From Kiloniellaceae bacterium (lineage in GTDB: Bacteria > Pseudomonadota > Alphaproteobacteria > Kiloniellales > J153), in assembly GCA_021776055.1 (NCBI GenBank), contig JAJFGP010000135.1, forward strand, positions 1 through 34,043: a stretch of 34,043 nt of DNA, written 5' to 3'. Numbering within the stretch: the first letter of the stretch is position 1; each line of letters starts with the position of its first letter. The notes under the pieces are model-generated. The model was not told the origin of the DNA. It did no database searches and saw nothing but the letters and a program-made list of their open reading frames with translations. Positions 7,775 through 15,568 of this stretch are shown one piece after another. The position numbers were made by a program, and so were the translations under genes.

Positions 7775-8238
7775 CCCTCCGCCACAGCGGTGGCTTGCAG
7801 CGCTTCTTTCTTGTGCCGCGCATAGAATTGCTCGAAATCGATGGGGTTGATAACCAGCGGCGGAAAACCGCCTTCGCGCGTGATTGTCGCCAGAACGTTG
7901 CGGGCAAAGGGAAAGAAATACCGCGGCGCCTCGATCATCAGCAGCGGCTCCACTTCAGCCTCCGGTATCGCTTCCGCGACTTGGACCACACCGGCATAGT
8001 CTAGCTCAATGAGAAACGTCGTTTGGTCCTGAACCTGGGCCTGGACCCGCAGGAGAAGCACAATCTCGTAGGTGCGCTCGTTCAACTGCCGGGGCTGCAC
8101 GTCGAGGGTGATATTCAGGGCCGGGGTGTGTTCGCTCATCAGCGCATAGATATCGGGCGCGTTCGGGTTCTCGAACGAAAAATCCTTGATGTACTGAGAG
8201 TGAATGGTCAGCGGTCGTTCGGGAGGGGTGTCGGCCAT
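7771..8238 (-). CDS. secB: Protein-export chaperone SecB
   Basis: SecB is the tetrameric cytosolic chaperone that keeps preproteins unfolded and delivers them to SecA. The 155-residue product shows LTIHSQYIKDFSFENPNAPD near the N-terminus, the strand series LDVQPRQLNERTYEIVLLLRV and the late APRYFFPFARNVLATITREG and FPPLVINPIDFEQFYARH. The start at 8238 is supported by AGGAAG about nine bases upstream. An open frame to 8367 exists but its extra residues look unlike SecB. It converges on dnaQ with a 4-bp overlap of the stop codons, leaving no room for a terminator between them. Confidence 0.95.
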   Translation of the reverse strand: MADTPPERPLTIHSQYIKDFSFENPNAPDIYALMSEHTPALNITLDVQPRQLNERTYEIVLLLRVQAQVQDQTTFLIELDYAGVVQVAEAIPEAEVEPLLMIEAPRYFFPFARNVLATITREGGFPPLVINPIDFEQFYARHKKEALQATAVAEG

Positions 8239-8320
8239 GGTTTTGCTTCCTGCGTCGTGCGGCGGGTTGGCTAACATGGATCGTCCGGCCAGACAACTGC
8301 AACCGGGGCGCAGCCGGGAG

Positions 8321-8860
8321 CTAGGTTCCCTCGGTGTTCTCATCCGGGCGGTAGCGCAGCGTCGCACAGTTCGCTAGCGCTTGGCCGGTCAGACCGCGGA
8401 TGAAGGCCCAATGAGAGACCACCAGCAGATACGGCCAGTCGCTGCGCTGAGCAATGGCGGTACGGAATTGAGCACAGCGGTGCAGAAGTGCGGCTTCGCT
8501 TTCTTCCGGCTCCGGCCACCACCGCTCCGGTAGGGCGCCGAAATCGACATGTGGCCACCGCTCCACCAGCTCTGAGCGCGGCGAACCGATATCGCAGGAA
8601 AAGAAAGCGCGCTCGTGCACCAGCGGCTCTACGGTGATGGCGAGGCCGAGCCGCTCGGCGATGAGTGTCGCGGTATGGAGCGTGCGCGAATAAGGGCTGG
8701 CGAGCACCGCCCGCACATCCTCGCCGCGCAGCGTCTCACCCGCCTGCTCGGCTTGGCGAATACCTTCTTCGGTCAAGCCGGCATCGACGATACCCGGATC
8801 GACGCGCGTGGCGTTGTAGTGGGCGTTGAAATGAGATTGGCCGTGGCGCACGAAGATCAT
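8321..8860 (-). CDS. Histidine phosphatase (phosphoglycerate mutase-like) family protein
   Basis: A 179-residue member of the histidine phosphatase superfamily. The catalytic RHG motif is in MIFVRHGQSHFN (residues 1-12), the second Arg in LASPYSRTLHTATLIAERL and the second His in LLVVSHWAFIRGLTG. FERAFFS-like acceptor context (EPLVHERAFFSCDIG) lies between. The substrate is unknown; relatives include phosphoglycerate mutase, alpha-ribazole phosphatase and SixA-like enzymes. It overlaps fxsA by 4 bp and both read leftward, so the two are co-transcribed. The distance to secB is 82 bp. Confidence 0.88.
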   Translation of the reverse strand: MIFVRHGQSHFNAHYNATRVDPGIVDAGLTEEGIRQAEQAGETLRGEDVRAVLASPYSRTLHTATLIAERLGLAITVEPLVHERAFFSCDIGSPRSELVERWPHVDFGALPERWWPEPEESEAALLHRCAQFRTAIAQRSDWPYLLVVSHWAFIRGLTGQALANCATLRYRPDENTEGT

Positions 8861-9363
8861 CGCGGTGGAATCCGATTGTGCGGCGACCGGCCCGATGGCG
8901 CCGAATCACTGACGTCCCGATAATCGCCGTCGATGACGGGCCCCGGCCCTTTATGGTTGCCACGGTCTTTCATTTCCTCACCGTCCACGAAGACGTGTGT
9001 CTCGACGGATGCGGACAAGTGCCGCGCAAGCCGGGTGCGCAGGTAGGCCCGCACGGTCGGGATGAAGAGAAACATGCCGATCGTATCGGTGATAAAACCT
9101 GGAGTCAGAAGCAACGCGCCGGCAAACAGAAGGCAGGCACCGTCGAACATCTCACGGGTTGGCAGTTTGCCGGCATCGATCGCGGACCGTGCTCGCGCCA
9201 GGGTCGCCAGGCCTTGCGCCCGCAGCTCCCAGGTGCCGATCACCGCCGTTAGAATAACAAGACCCAGCGTTGGCCATAGACCCAGCCAGCCGCCGATCTG
9301 TATGAAAACGGCGATTTCCAGCAACGGGACGCCGATAAAGACGGCGAGTATAAGAATGGGCAT
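8857..9363 (-). CDS. fxsA: FxsA family membrane protein
   Basis: FxsA is a small cytoplasmic-membrane protein named from Escherichia coli, where excess relieves F exclusion of phage T7. Its normal role is unknown. The 168 residues begin with a hydrophobic segment (about 3-22, LLEIAVFIQIGG), a second segment (WPTLGLVILTAVIGTWELRAQG), and then GACLLFAGALLLTPGFITDTIG with the characteristic LLTPGFITD motif. The polar tail after about residue 125 is probably cytoplasmic. It reads leftward into the phosphatase gene. The 155 bp upstream separate it from the divergent Tim44-like gene and hold both promoters. Confidence 0.92.
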   Translation of the reverse strand: MPILILAVFIGVPLLEIAVFIQIGGWLGLWPTLGLVILTAVIGTWELRAQGLATLARARSAIDAGKLPTREMFDGACLLFAGALLLTPGFITDTIGMFLFIPTVRAYLRTRLARHLSASVETHVFVDGEEMKDRGNHKGPGPVIDGDYRDVSDSAPSGRSPHNRIPPR

Positions 9364-9518
9364 GCTTGCTCTTTCCCCAGCAGTTCCCTATGTACTTTGG
9401 ACAAGGGCACGCGTCTACAAGGCCAACGTAGCAAATCCGCCCAGCCGGCTAATTTGGCGCCGGCCGGATAAGCGGCTGCGCGGGGCCGGAATTAGACCCT
9501 GTGCGACAGGCGGAGCGC

Positions 9519-10235
9519 ATGAGCGACGGTTTTCAGTTCCTCGACATTATCTTATTTGCGGCGGTTGCCGCCTTTTTCGTATTCCGCTTGCGGGGCGTTC
9601 TCGGCAAACGCATGGGGCACGACAAACCCCCATCCGATCCGTTCCGGAAACGTTCTGCCGAGTCGGACGATGATAAAGTTATATCGTTACCCGATCGAAA
9701 CAAATCAGAGTCCGATGAAGATCTGGCGGAGCCGGCGGATGCCGCCGAGGAACCGGAGGCCCAGGAGGCTTCGGGGGGAACGCCACTGGAAGCTGGTCTC
9801 ATGCAGATCAAGCTGGCCGATAAGAATTTCGACGATGAGCCGTTCTTGGCGGGTGCCCGGGCAGCTTTCGAGATGATTATCGCGACCTTTGCCAACGGAG
9901 ATGCCAAGGCGCTTCGGCCGCTGCTTTCCAACGACGTTTATGGCGATTTCTCGGGCGCCATTGCCGAACGCAGCGCTGCCGGGCAGGTTCTGGAGACCAC
10001 ATTGGTCGGCATAAACGAGGCGGAGATCATCGAGGCCGAGCTGCAGGCGCGCACCGCCTTCGTGACCATCAAATTCGTTTCCGAGCAAATCAACGTGGTG
10101 CGGGACAAAAAGGGTGAGGTAGTCGAGGGCGATCCAACCGGCGTGACCAAAATCACGGACATCTGGACCTTCGCGCGCAATATGCGCAGCCGCGACCCAA
10201 ATTGGACTCTGGTCGCGACACGCTCTCCCAGCTAA
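9519..10235 (+). CDS. Tim44/TimA family membrane-associated protein
   Basis: The C-terminal half matches the Tim44-like domain of bacterial homologues of the mitochondrial import motor protein (TimA in Caulobacter). It has an N-terminal membrane anchor (QFLDIILFAAVAAFFVFRLRG, about residues 6-26), an acidic Ser/Asp/Glu-rich linker (40-80), then FLAGARAAFEMIIATFANGD and the NTF2-like DIWTFARNMRSRDPNWTLVATRSP at the end. Start 9519 is preferred because GGAG lies just upstream; an in-frame GTG at 9501 adds six residues. Its precise cellular role is unsettled. It precedes mltA by about 20 bp, the usual alphaproteobacterial order, consistent with an envelope role. Confidence 0.9.
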   Translation: MSDGFQFLDIILFAAVAAFFVFRLRGVLGKRMGHDKPPSDPFRKRSAESDDDKVISLPDRNKSESDEDLAEPADAAEEPEAQEASGGTPLEAGLMQIKLADKNFDDEPFLAGARAAFEMIIATFANGDAKALRPLLSNDVYGDFSGAIAERSAAGQVLETTLVGINEAEIIEAELQARTAFVTIKFVSEQINVVRDKKGEVVEGDPTGVTKITDIWTFARNMRSRDPNWTLVATRSPS

Positions 10236-10256
10236 CTTTTTTCTATGGTGCCATTC

Positions 10257-11444
10257 ATGAACCGCGGCCTGGTGATCGTCCTTGCCGCCAGCGCGTTGCT
10301 TTTGGCCGCGTGCGAAAAGAAGCCGCCGGTCGAATTGCCGGACCAGCTTCTGCTCATCCCGACCACCTTCCAGGCTGTTCCCGGCTGGAGCGAGGACAAT
10401 CTTTCCGAGGTCGTACCGGCGCTTACCCGCTCTTGTGCGCGTTTGCTTGGCCAGCCGGATGCGCGGCCCGTGGGCCCTGGCGGCGGCGGTTTGGCGGGCA
10501 CGGTAGCCGATTGGCGACCGGCCTGTGCTGCCGTCGGCGCGGTGCCGGCCGGCGACGATGCGGCTGCACGGGCGGCCTTGGAGACTTGGTTCGCCCCGTT
10601 CAAAGCCACGAATAACGGGCGCGAGAGCGGGTTGTTCACCGGCTATTACGAAGCCGAGTTGCGCGGCGCCTTGGCGCCGAATGAGACGTACCGGGCACCC
10701 GTCTACGCTAAGCCCGCAAGTTTGATCAGCGCGCGGCTGTCCAATTTTCGCGCCGATCTTTCCGGTAAAATCTTTGGCCGCGTCGAGGGCGATAACTTGG
10801 TGCCCTATTTCACGCGGAAAGAAATCGACGATGGCGCCATCGGCGGGCAGAGTCTCGAATTGCTTTGGGCCGACGATCCGGTGGATGTGTTCTTCCTGCA
10901 TGTGCAGGGCTCGGGTCTGGTCACTCTGCCCGACGGCACAGTTCGCCGGATCGGCTTCGCCGCCTCGAACGGGCATACGTTTTATCCCATCGGCCGGGCT
11001 CTTTTGGACGAAGGCAAGGTTTCGCGCGACAACGCTTCCATGCAGGCCATGCGCACCTGGCTGCGGGCGCATCCGCAAGAAGGCGACGAGATCATGCGGC
11101 GCAATGCCCGTTATATCTTCTTTCGCTGGATCGATGGGGATGGGCCTATCGGATCCCAGGGTGTGGCGCTGACCCCCGGGCGTAGCCTGGCGGTCGATCC
11201 GGCATTCATGTCCTTGGGCGTGCCTGTCTTCCTGGATACCACCTGGCCGGGCAGCGACCGACCCCTGCGCCGCTTACTGGTGGCCCAGGATACCGGCAGC
11301 GCTATCAAAGGCCCCTTGCGCGGCGATTTTTTCTGGGGCGCCGGCGAAGCCGCCCTGGCCGAAGCCGGGCGCATGAAACAAAAGGGCATCATCTACATCC
11401 TGCTGCCTAAACCCGTGGCCGAACGGCGCAAGATCACGAACTGA
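10257..11444 (+). CDS. mltA: Membrane-bound lytic murein transglycosylase A
   Basis: MltA cleaves peptidoglycan between MurNAc and GlcNAc to give 1,6-anhydro ends, acting from the outer membrane into the periplasm. The 395 residues start with a lipoprotein signal ending LLLAAC (lipobox Cys near 18). The MltA barrel includes GLFTGYYEAELRGA, QGSGLVTLPDG and AASNGHTFYPIGRAL. The 3D domain ends with VAQDTGSAIKGPLRGDFFWG, holding the catalytic Asp. An ATG four codons upstream (10245) is possible; neither start has a clear ribosome site, and the later one gives a more ordinary signal peptide. It lies 21 bp after the Tim44-like gene. Confidence 0.95.
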   Translation: MNRGLVIVLAASALLLAACEKKPPVELPDQLLLIPTTFQAVPGWSEDNLSEVVPALTRSCARLLGQPDARPVGPGGGGLAGTVADWRPACAAVGAVPAGDDAAARAALETWFAPFKATNNGRESGLFTGYYEAELRGALAPNETYRAPVYAKPASLISARLSNFRADLSGKIFGRVEGDNLVPYFTRKEIDDGAIGGQSLELLWADDPVDVFFLHVQGSGLVTLPDGTVRRIGFAASNGHTFYPIGRALLDEGKVSRDNASMQAMRTWLRAHPQEGDEIMRRNARYIFFRWIDGDGPIGSQGVALTPGRSLAVDPAFMSLGVPVFLDTTWPGSDRPLRRLLVAQDTGSAIKGPLRGDFFWGAGEAALAEAGRMKQKGIIYILLPKPVAERRKITN

Positions 11445-11448
11445 CGGG

Positions 11449-11485
11449 CGCGGCTTGCATTGTCGGCCGCGGCTTGCATTATCGG
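11449..11485. repeat. Two-copy 18-bp direct repeat upstream of lutA
   Basis: CGCGGCTTGCATTGTCGG (11449-11466) and CGCGGCTTGCATTATCGG (11468-11485) are identical at 17 of 18 positions with a period of 19 bp. They lie between the mltA stop and the lutA start (11536). The pair could be a tandem regulator site for the lut genes or a small duplication; there is no inverted symmetry within one copy. Confidence 0.75.
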
Positions 11486-11535
11486 GGGATTATCCGAGCC
11501 GGTCCTGGCTTGGCTTTCCGGAGAAGCGCACGACC

Positions 11536-12306
11536 ATGGCCGAGACCCCAATCCGTGTCGGACTCTTTGTAACCTGCCTGGTCGATTTATTTCGGCCCAG
11601 CGTCGGCTTCGCTGCTGTAAAGCTGCTGGAGGACGCCGGGTGTCAGGTGGACGTGCCGGCGGCGCAAACCTGTTGTGGCCAGCCCGCCTATAACAGTGGC
11701 GACCGGGCCGATGCCAAGGCCATTGCCGCACAAGTCATCGCGGCCTTCGAAGGCTTCGATTATGTGGTCGCACCCTCGGGATCGTGCGCCGGTATGCTGC
11801 GCGAACATTATCCGTTGCTCTTTGCGGGCGATGCCGGAATGGAAGCCCGAGCTCGCGCCCTGGCGGGGCGCACCTATGAACTGGTCTCGTTTCTCACCGA
11901 TGTGCGGGGAGTGCGTGCGGTCGATGCCAGCTTCCCGGGCCGGGTGACCTATCACGATGGATGTTCCGGCCTGCGCGAATTGGGCATCCGGGCACAGCCG
12001 CGGGCCTTGCTCGCCAGCGTCGCCGGGCTGGACCTAACCGAATTGCCCGATAGCGATGTGTGTTGCGGCTTCGGCGGGACGTTCTGTGTGAAGTATCCGG
12101 ATATCTCCAATGCCATGGTCGGCGCGAAGACGGCGTGCGTGGCCGAAACCGGGGCTAAGACGCTGTTGGCCGGCGATCTCGGGTGTCTTTTGAATATGGC
12201 CGGCAAGCTTAGACGCGACGGCGTGGACGTGCGTGTTCGCCACGTGGCCGAGGTGCTGGCGGGTATGACCGCGCAGCCGGCCATTGGCGACGGCGAGCCG
12301 GGCTAA
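11536..12306 (+). CDS. lutA: L-lactate utilization Fe-S protein LutA/LldE
   Basis: LutA carries two cysteine-rich CCG domains and forms, with LutB and LutC, the LutABC complex that oxidises L-lactate to pyruvate. The 256 residues show VGLFVTCLVDLFRPSVGFA, then TCCGQPAYNSGD (first CCG motif), TYHDGCSGLRELGI with the Cys before it, and DVCCGFGGTFCVKYPDIS (second CCG motif). The ATG at 11536 is chosen; the open frame to 11455 has no family match. It is followed by lutB after 7 bp. The sequence resembles the LldE/YkgE branch, so heterodisulfide-reductase-type iron-sulfur centres are expected. Confidence 0.92.
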   Translation: MAETPIRVGLFVTCLVDLFRPSVGFAAVKLLEDAGCQVDVPAAQTCCGQPAYNSGDRADAKAIAAQVIAAFEGFDYVVAPSGSCAGMLREHYPLLFAGDAGMEARARALAGRTYELVSFLTDVRGVRAVDASFPGRVTYHDGCSGLRELGIRAQPRALLASVAGLDLTELPDSDVCCGFGGTFCVKYPDISNAMVGAKTACVAETGAKTLLAGDLGCLLNMAGKLRRDGVDVRVRHVAEVLAGMTAQPAIGDGEPG

Positions 12307-12313
12307 GCCCGCC

Positions 12314-13738
12314 ATGTCGGCAGCGGATCGCAGCTTCAGTGAAAACGCCCGCGCGGCGGTCGCTGATCCGCAATTGCGCCGCGCCATGCACCACGTCAAG
12401 GAAGGCTTTATCGGCAAACGAGCCAAGGCGGCGGCGCGCTTGCCCGAATTCGAAGTACTGCGCGATGCGGCGCGCGATATCAAGGACCACACCCTGGCGC
12501 ATCTCGATCTCTATTTGGAGCGCTATGAGGCACAGGTGATCGAGCGCGGTGGGCAGGTGCATTGGTGCGCCGGCCCGGCCGAGGCGCGGGCGGCGATCCT
12601 CGACATCTGCCGCCAGGCGGGGGCGCGCACGGTGACCAAGGGCAAATCGATGATCGGCGAGGAGATCGACATCAACGCCCATCTGGAAGCCGCCGGCATT
12701 ACGCCTGTGGAAACCGACCTGGGCGAATACATCGTGCAAATGCGCCACGAGCGACCGAGTCATATCATCGCCCCGGCGGTGCATCTGACCAAGGATGTGA
12801 TCGAAGCGGACTTTCGCGCCCAGCACCGGCAATTTCCGGCGGACCGGTCGCTTTCGGAGGTGCCGGAGCTGGTCGACGAGGCGCGCCAGGTTTTGCGCCA
12901 ACGCTTTCTCGATGCGGATGTGGGGATCACCGGCGCCAACTTCCTGGTGGCCGAGACGGGATCGTCCATCATCGTCACCAACGAGGGCAACGGCGATCTG
13001 ACGCAAATCCTGCCACGGGTGCACATCGTTATCGCCAGTTTGGAGAAGGTTGTCCCGACGTTGGAGGATGCGGCGACTATCCTGCGCGTTCTGGCGCGCT
13101 CGGCGACGGGTCAGGAATTTTCCACCTACACCACGGTCTCCACCGGACCGAAGCGCCCGGACGATGTGGACGGACCGGAGGTCTATCACGTTGTATTGCT
13201 GGATAACGGCCGCTCGGATCTGCTCGACGGGCCGTTTCGGGAAATCCTGCGCTGCATTCGCTGCGGCGCCTGCATCAACCACTGCCCGGTCTATCATACC
13301 ATCGGCGGCCATGCTTATGGCTCGGTCTATCCGGGGCCCATCGGGGCGGTGTTAACACCGGCGTTGGAGGGTATCGAGGCGGCGGCGGATTTGCCCGAGG
13401 CCTCGAGCTTTTGCGGCCGCTGCGAAGCGGTTTGTCCCATGCGCATTCCCCTGCCCAAGTTGTTGCGCCATTGGCGCGAGCGCGCCTATGACCAGCGAGT
13501 GACACCGGGGAGGTTGCGTGCCGGCATCGGGCTGTGGGCGTTTTTCGCCCGGCGCCCGGCGCTGTATGGATTTGTCACGGGGCTGGCGGCGCGGTTGCTG
13601 CGGGCGCTGGGGGGGCGGGGCGGCCGCCTAGCGCGATTGCCGCTGGCCGGCGGGTGGACTCGCTTTCGCGATCTGCCGGCGCCGGAAGGGCGGACATTTC
13701 GGAGCCAATGGGCAGCGAAAAAGGGCGCGCGGTCATGA
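12314..13738 (+). CDS. lutB: Lactate utilization Fe-S protein LutB
   Basis: LutB joins a LUD domain with a ferredoxin-like segment. Residues 1-300 form the LUD part (GARTVTKGKSMIGEEIDIN, VGITGANFLVAETGSSIIVTNEGNGDL). The first 4Fe-4S motif is CIRCGACINHCP starting near residue 314, and the second is CGRCEAVCP starting near residue 367. The C-terminal stretch after 400 is hydrophobic and arginine-rich, as in LutB relatives that dock to partners. Start 12314 (474 residues) is 7 bp after lutA; the upstream TTG at 12284 overlaps lutA. The lutB stop overlaps lutC in ATGA. Confidence 0.93.
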   Translation: MSAADRSFSENARAAVADPQLRRAMHHVKEGFIGKRAKAAARLPEFEVLRDAARDIKDHTLAHLDLYLERYEAQVIERGGQVHWCAGPAEARAAILDICRQAGARTVTKGKSMIGEEIDINAHLEAAGITPVETDLGEYIVQMRHERPSHIIAPAVHLTKDVIEADFRAQHRQFPADRSLSEVPELVDEARQVLRQRFLDADVGITGANFLVAETGSSIIVTNEGNGDLTQILPRVHIVIASLEKVVPTLEDAATILRVLARSATGQEFSTYTTVSTGPKRPDDVDGPEVYHVVLLDNGRSDLLDGPFREILRCIRCGACINHCPVYHTIGGHAYGSVYPGPIGAVLTPALEGIEAAADLPEASSFCGRCEAVCPMRIPLPKLLRHWRERAYDQRVTPGRLRAGIGLWAFFARRPALYGFVTGLAARLLRALGGRGGRLARLPLAGGWTRFRDLPAPEGRTFRSQWAAKKGARS

Positions 13739-14445
13739 GCGGCGACCGCGAGCGGGTGCTTGGGTCTCTACGCCGCGGACTAGGGCGCGGGCAGGATGCG
13801 ACCGCCGATACGGCCGCGCGCACGGCGGTGGCACAGCGCATTGATCGTCGCCAGCGCGGTCCCATACCGGCGCGCAGCGACCTGAATCCGGCGGCGCAAG
13901 TAGAGCTTTTCGAAACCATGGCGCGCGAACAGGCGGCAACGGTGGTTCACGTGGCAGATCCTGACGGAGTACCGGCGGCGGTGGCCGACTATCTCAAGGC
14001 CGCTAACTTGCCGCCGCGGGTGCGCGTGGCCCCGGACCCAGCGCTTGGCGCCCTGCCCTGGGACGGCCAACCGTTGCTTGAGATCAGCACGGGTCGGGCG
14101 GCGGCGGAAGACCTGGTTTCCCTGACCGGCGCCTTTGCCGGTATCGCCGAGACGGGGACCCTGATGCTCCGCTCCGGGGCGGAGCATCCGACGACCCTGA
14201 ATTTTCTGCCCGATGTGCACATCGTCGTGCTGCGCGCCGCCGATGTGGTCGGCCCTTACGAGGATGCGTTGGACCGGCTGCGGTCGCACGAGAGCAATGG
14301 GGGTAACGGGGGTAACGGGGCGATGCCGCGCACGGTCAACTTCGTCACCGGACCATCGCGCACCGCCGATATCGAGCAGACCATTCAGCTCGGTGCGCAC
14401 GGACCCCGGCGCTTGCACATTATCTTGATCGACGAGACGGACTAG
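13735..14445 (+). CDS. lutC: Lactate utilization protein LutC (LUD domain)
   Basis: LutC is the third subunit of the lactate oxidation complex. The 236-residue protein has the LUD-domain blocks AFAGIAETGTLMLRSGAEHP, TLNFLPDVHIVVLRAADVVG and TVNFVTGPSRTADIEQTIQLG, followed by HGPRRLHIILID. The start at 13735 overlaps the lutB stop; the open frame extends to 13534 but is the shadow of lutB. A Gly/Asn run (NGGNGGNG) near residue 190 comes from a short tandem DNA repeat and sits in a loop before TVNFVTG, so it probably does not disturb the fold. No lactate permease or regulator gene is adjacent. Confidence 0.91.
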   Translation: MSGDRERVLGSLRRGLGRGQDATADTAARTAVAQRIDRRQRGPIPARSDLNPAAQVELFETMAREQAATVVHVADPDGVPAAVADYLKAANLPPRVRVAPDPALGALPWDGQPLLEISTGRAAAEDLVSLTGAFAGIAETGTLMLRSGAEHPTTLNFLPDVHIVVLRAADVVGPYEDALDRLRSHESNGGNGGNGAMPRTVNFVTGPSRTADIEQTIQLGAHGPRRLHIILIDETD

Positions 14446-14449
14446 ACCC

Positions 14450-15037
14450 GTGAGTGGCAAGGAACGCGGCCGTAAATCCCCGCCGAGCGGTCTCTCGCCG
14501 GAGGAAAAATTGCTTTGGGCCGAGACCATGCGCGATGCCAAGGCGTTGCCGCGAGGTCAACGGCCGGCCCCTAAACCGACGCCCAAGACTCCGGTCGCGG
14601 CGAAATCCGCGCCGGTCCGGCCGCGTTCGGTCACGCCGCCGGCGCCTGCAAAGATGCGCAAGGCGCCACCACCGCCCCGGCCACCCCTGGCCGCCGGAGC
14701 CATGGTGGATGTGGATCGGCGCACGACCGAACGCCTAAAGCGCGGTCAGATGCCGGTGGAGGCGACCCTCGATCTGCATGGCCATACGCGCGCCGAGGCA
14801 CACGGCGAGTTGGATGCCTTTCTCGCCGCGGCGCACGCAGGCGGCCGGCGCTGCGTTCTCATCGTCACCGGCAAAGGGGCAAGCAAGACCGGCGGCGGCG
14901 TCTTGCGCGCCGAGGTACCCAAGTGGTTGAACGAGGCACCGAATCGGGCCCGAATTCTAGCCTTCGCTGGGGCGCGGCCACAGCACGGCGGCGGTGGCGC
15001 CCTCTATGTGTTGCTGCGCCGGCGGCGCGGCGAATAG
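14450..15037 (+). CDS. Smr (MutS-related) domain protein
   Basis: A 195-residue protein with a C-terminal Smr domain, related to the nuclease domain of MutS2. The core reads ATLDLHGHTRAEAHGELDAF near residue 104, then VLIVTGKGASKTGGGVLRAEV and ALYVLLRRRR. The LDLHG and TGKG motifs are the hallmark of Smr. The first 90 residues are basic and Pro/Ala-rich (KPTPKTPVA..., PPPPRPP), likely disordered and nucleic-acid binding. It starts with GTG five bases after lutC. In many alphaproteobacteria this gene follows mltA directly, which makes lutABC look like an insertion. Substrate (DNA or RNA) is unknown. Confidence 0.88.
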   Translation: MSGKERGRKSPPSGLSPEEKLLWAETMRDAKALPRGQRPAPKPTPKTPVAAKSAPVRPRSVTPPAPAKMRKAPPPPRPPLAAGAMVDVDRRTTERLKRGQMPVEATLDLHGHTRAEAHGELDAFLAAAHAGGRRCVLIVTGKGASKTGGGVLRAEVPKWLNEAPNRARILAFAGARPQHGGGGALYVLLRRRRGE

Positions 15038-15046
15038 GGCCAGCTT

Positions 15047-15076
15047 GTTTAAGTCCTGGCTCGTTTAAGTCCTGGC
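15047..15076. repeat. Tandem 14-bp repeat after the smr gene
   Basis: GTTTAAGTCCTGGC occurs at 15047-15060 and again at 15063-15076, separated by TC (period 16 bp), just after the smr stop. It has no obvious function and may be a slippage duplication. Confidence 0.7.
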
Positions 15077-15096
15077 CGGGCGACGAATCATCGCTA

Positions 15097-15111
15097 AACT
15101 CGCATCGAGTT
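15097..15111. promoter_or_regulatory. Inverted repeat AACTCG-CAT-CGAGTT
   Basis: Perfect 6-bp arms with a 3-bp spacer, about 95 bp before the XRE gene start. It could be a regulator site or a short hairpin; no T-run follows, so it is not a classic terminator. Confidence 0.45.
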
Positions 15112-15139
15112 AAGTGGTTACCGTAGCGCGACCATTTTC

Positions 15140-15193
15140 TTGTGTAATTACGATGCTGAAACAAATAATAAAGATAGTTACGTTTCCGAAACG
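15140..15193 (+). promoter_or_regulatory. Candidate promoter and operator of the XRE regulator
   Basis: This stretch is A/T-rich compared with its surroundings. AATAAT at 15164-15169 is a 5/6 match to a -10 box, with a poor TTG-starting -35 at 15140-15145 (18-base spacing). The inverted repeat CGTTTC-C-GAAACG at 15181-15193 (perfect 6-bp arms, 1-bp spacer) would lie just after the predicted transcription start and ends 9 bp before the ATG at 15203. That is a natural place for autorepression by the XRE protein. The promoter call is weak; the palindrome is plainly present. Confidence 0.45.
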
Positions 15194-15202
15194 AGCGCCC
15201 TT

Positions 15203-15568
15203 ATGACCCCGTTTGGCCTCCGTCTCCGTGCCTTGCGGGCCGAACGCAACCTAGCGCTCAAGGATATGGCCGCCGGCCTCGGTGTCTCGGCGGCCTACCT
15301 CTCGGCCCTGGAGCACGGCCAGCGCGGCCGGCCCAACCGCCGCTTCGTGCATCGGGTCTGCCAGTATTTGGGGGTCATCTGGGACGATGCGGAAGACTTG
15401 CAGCGCCAGGCCGATATCTCGCACCCGCGGGTAACCGTCGACACCTCCGGCCTCTCGCCCCGAGCGACCGAGTTTGCCAACCTACTGGCCGAGCGCATCG
15501 GCGATCTGCCGGAAGAGGCGATCGAGCGCATGATGGCGGAGGTGACAGAGAAGGGCGGCGGCGCCTAA
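15203..15568 (+). CDS. XRE-family helix-turn-helix regulator
   Basis: A 121-residue DNA-binding protein. The Cro/C1-type helix-turn-helix covers about residues 6-60: [40 protein letters not shown], then [20 protein letters not shown]. The C-terminal half ([20 protein letters not shown]) looks like a dimerisation helix. The ATG at 15203 matches the family start [12 protein letters not shown] 15140 and GTG 15142 would add an unsupported extension. A single-HTH protein of this type next to smr and hslU is conserved in related alphaproteobacteria, but its targets are unknown. A palindrome just before the start suggests self-regulation. Its 3' end overlaps hslU by 4 bp, tail to tail. Confidence 0.9.
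   Translation: MTPFGLRLRALRAERNLALKDMAAGLGVSAAYLSALEHGQRGRPNRRFVHRVCQYLGVIWDDAEDLQRQADISHPRVTVDTSGLSPRATEFANLLAERIGDLPEEAIERMMAEVTEKGGGA

Noticed and set aside
9705-11078. 457-codon minus-strand open frame
   Set aside because: Antisense to the Tim44-like gene and mltA, both firmly identified; no recognisable domain.
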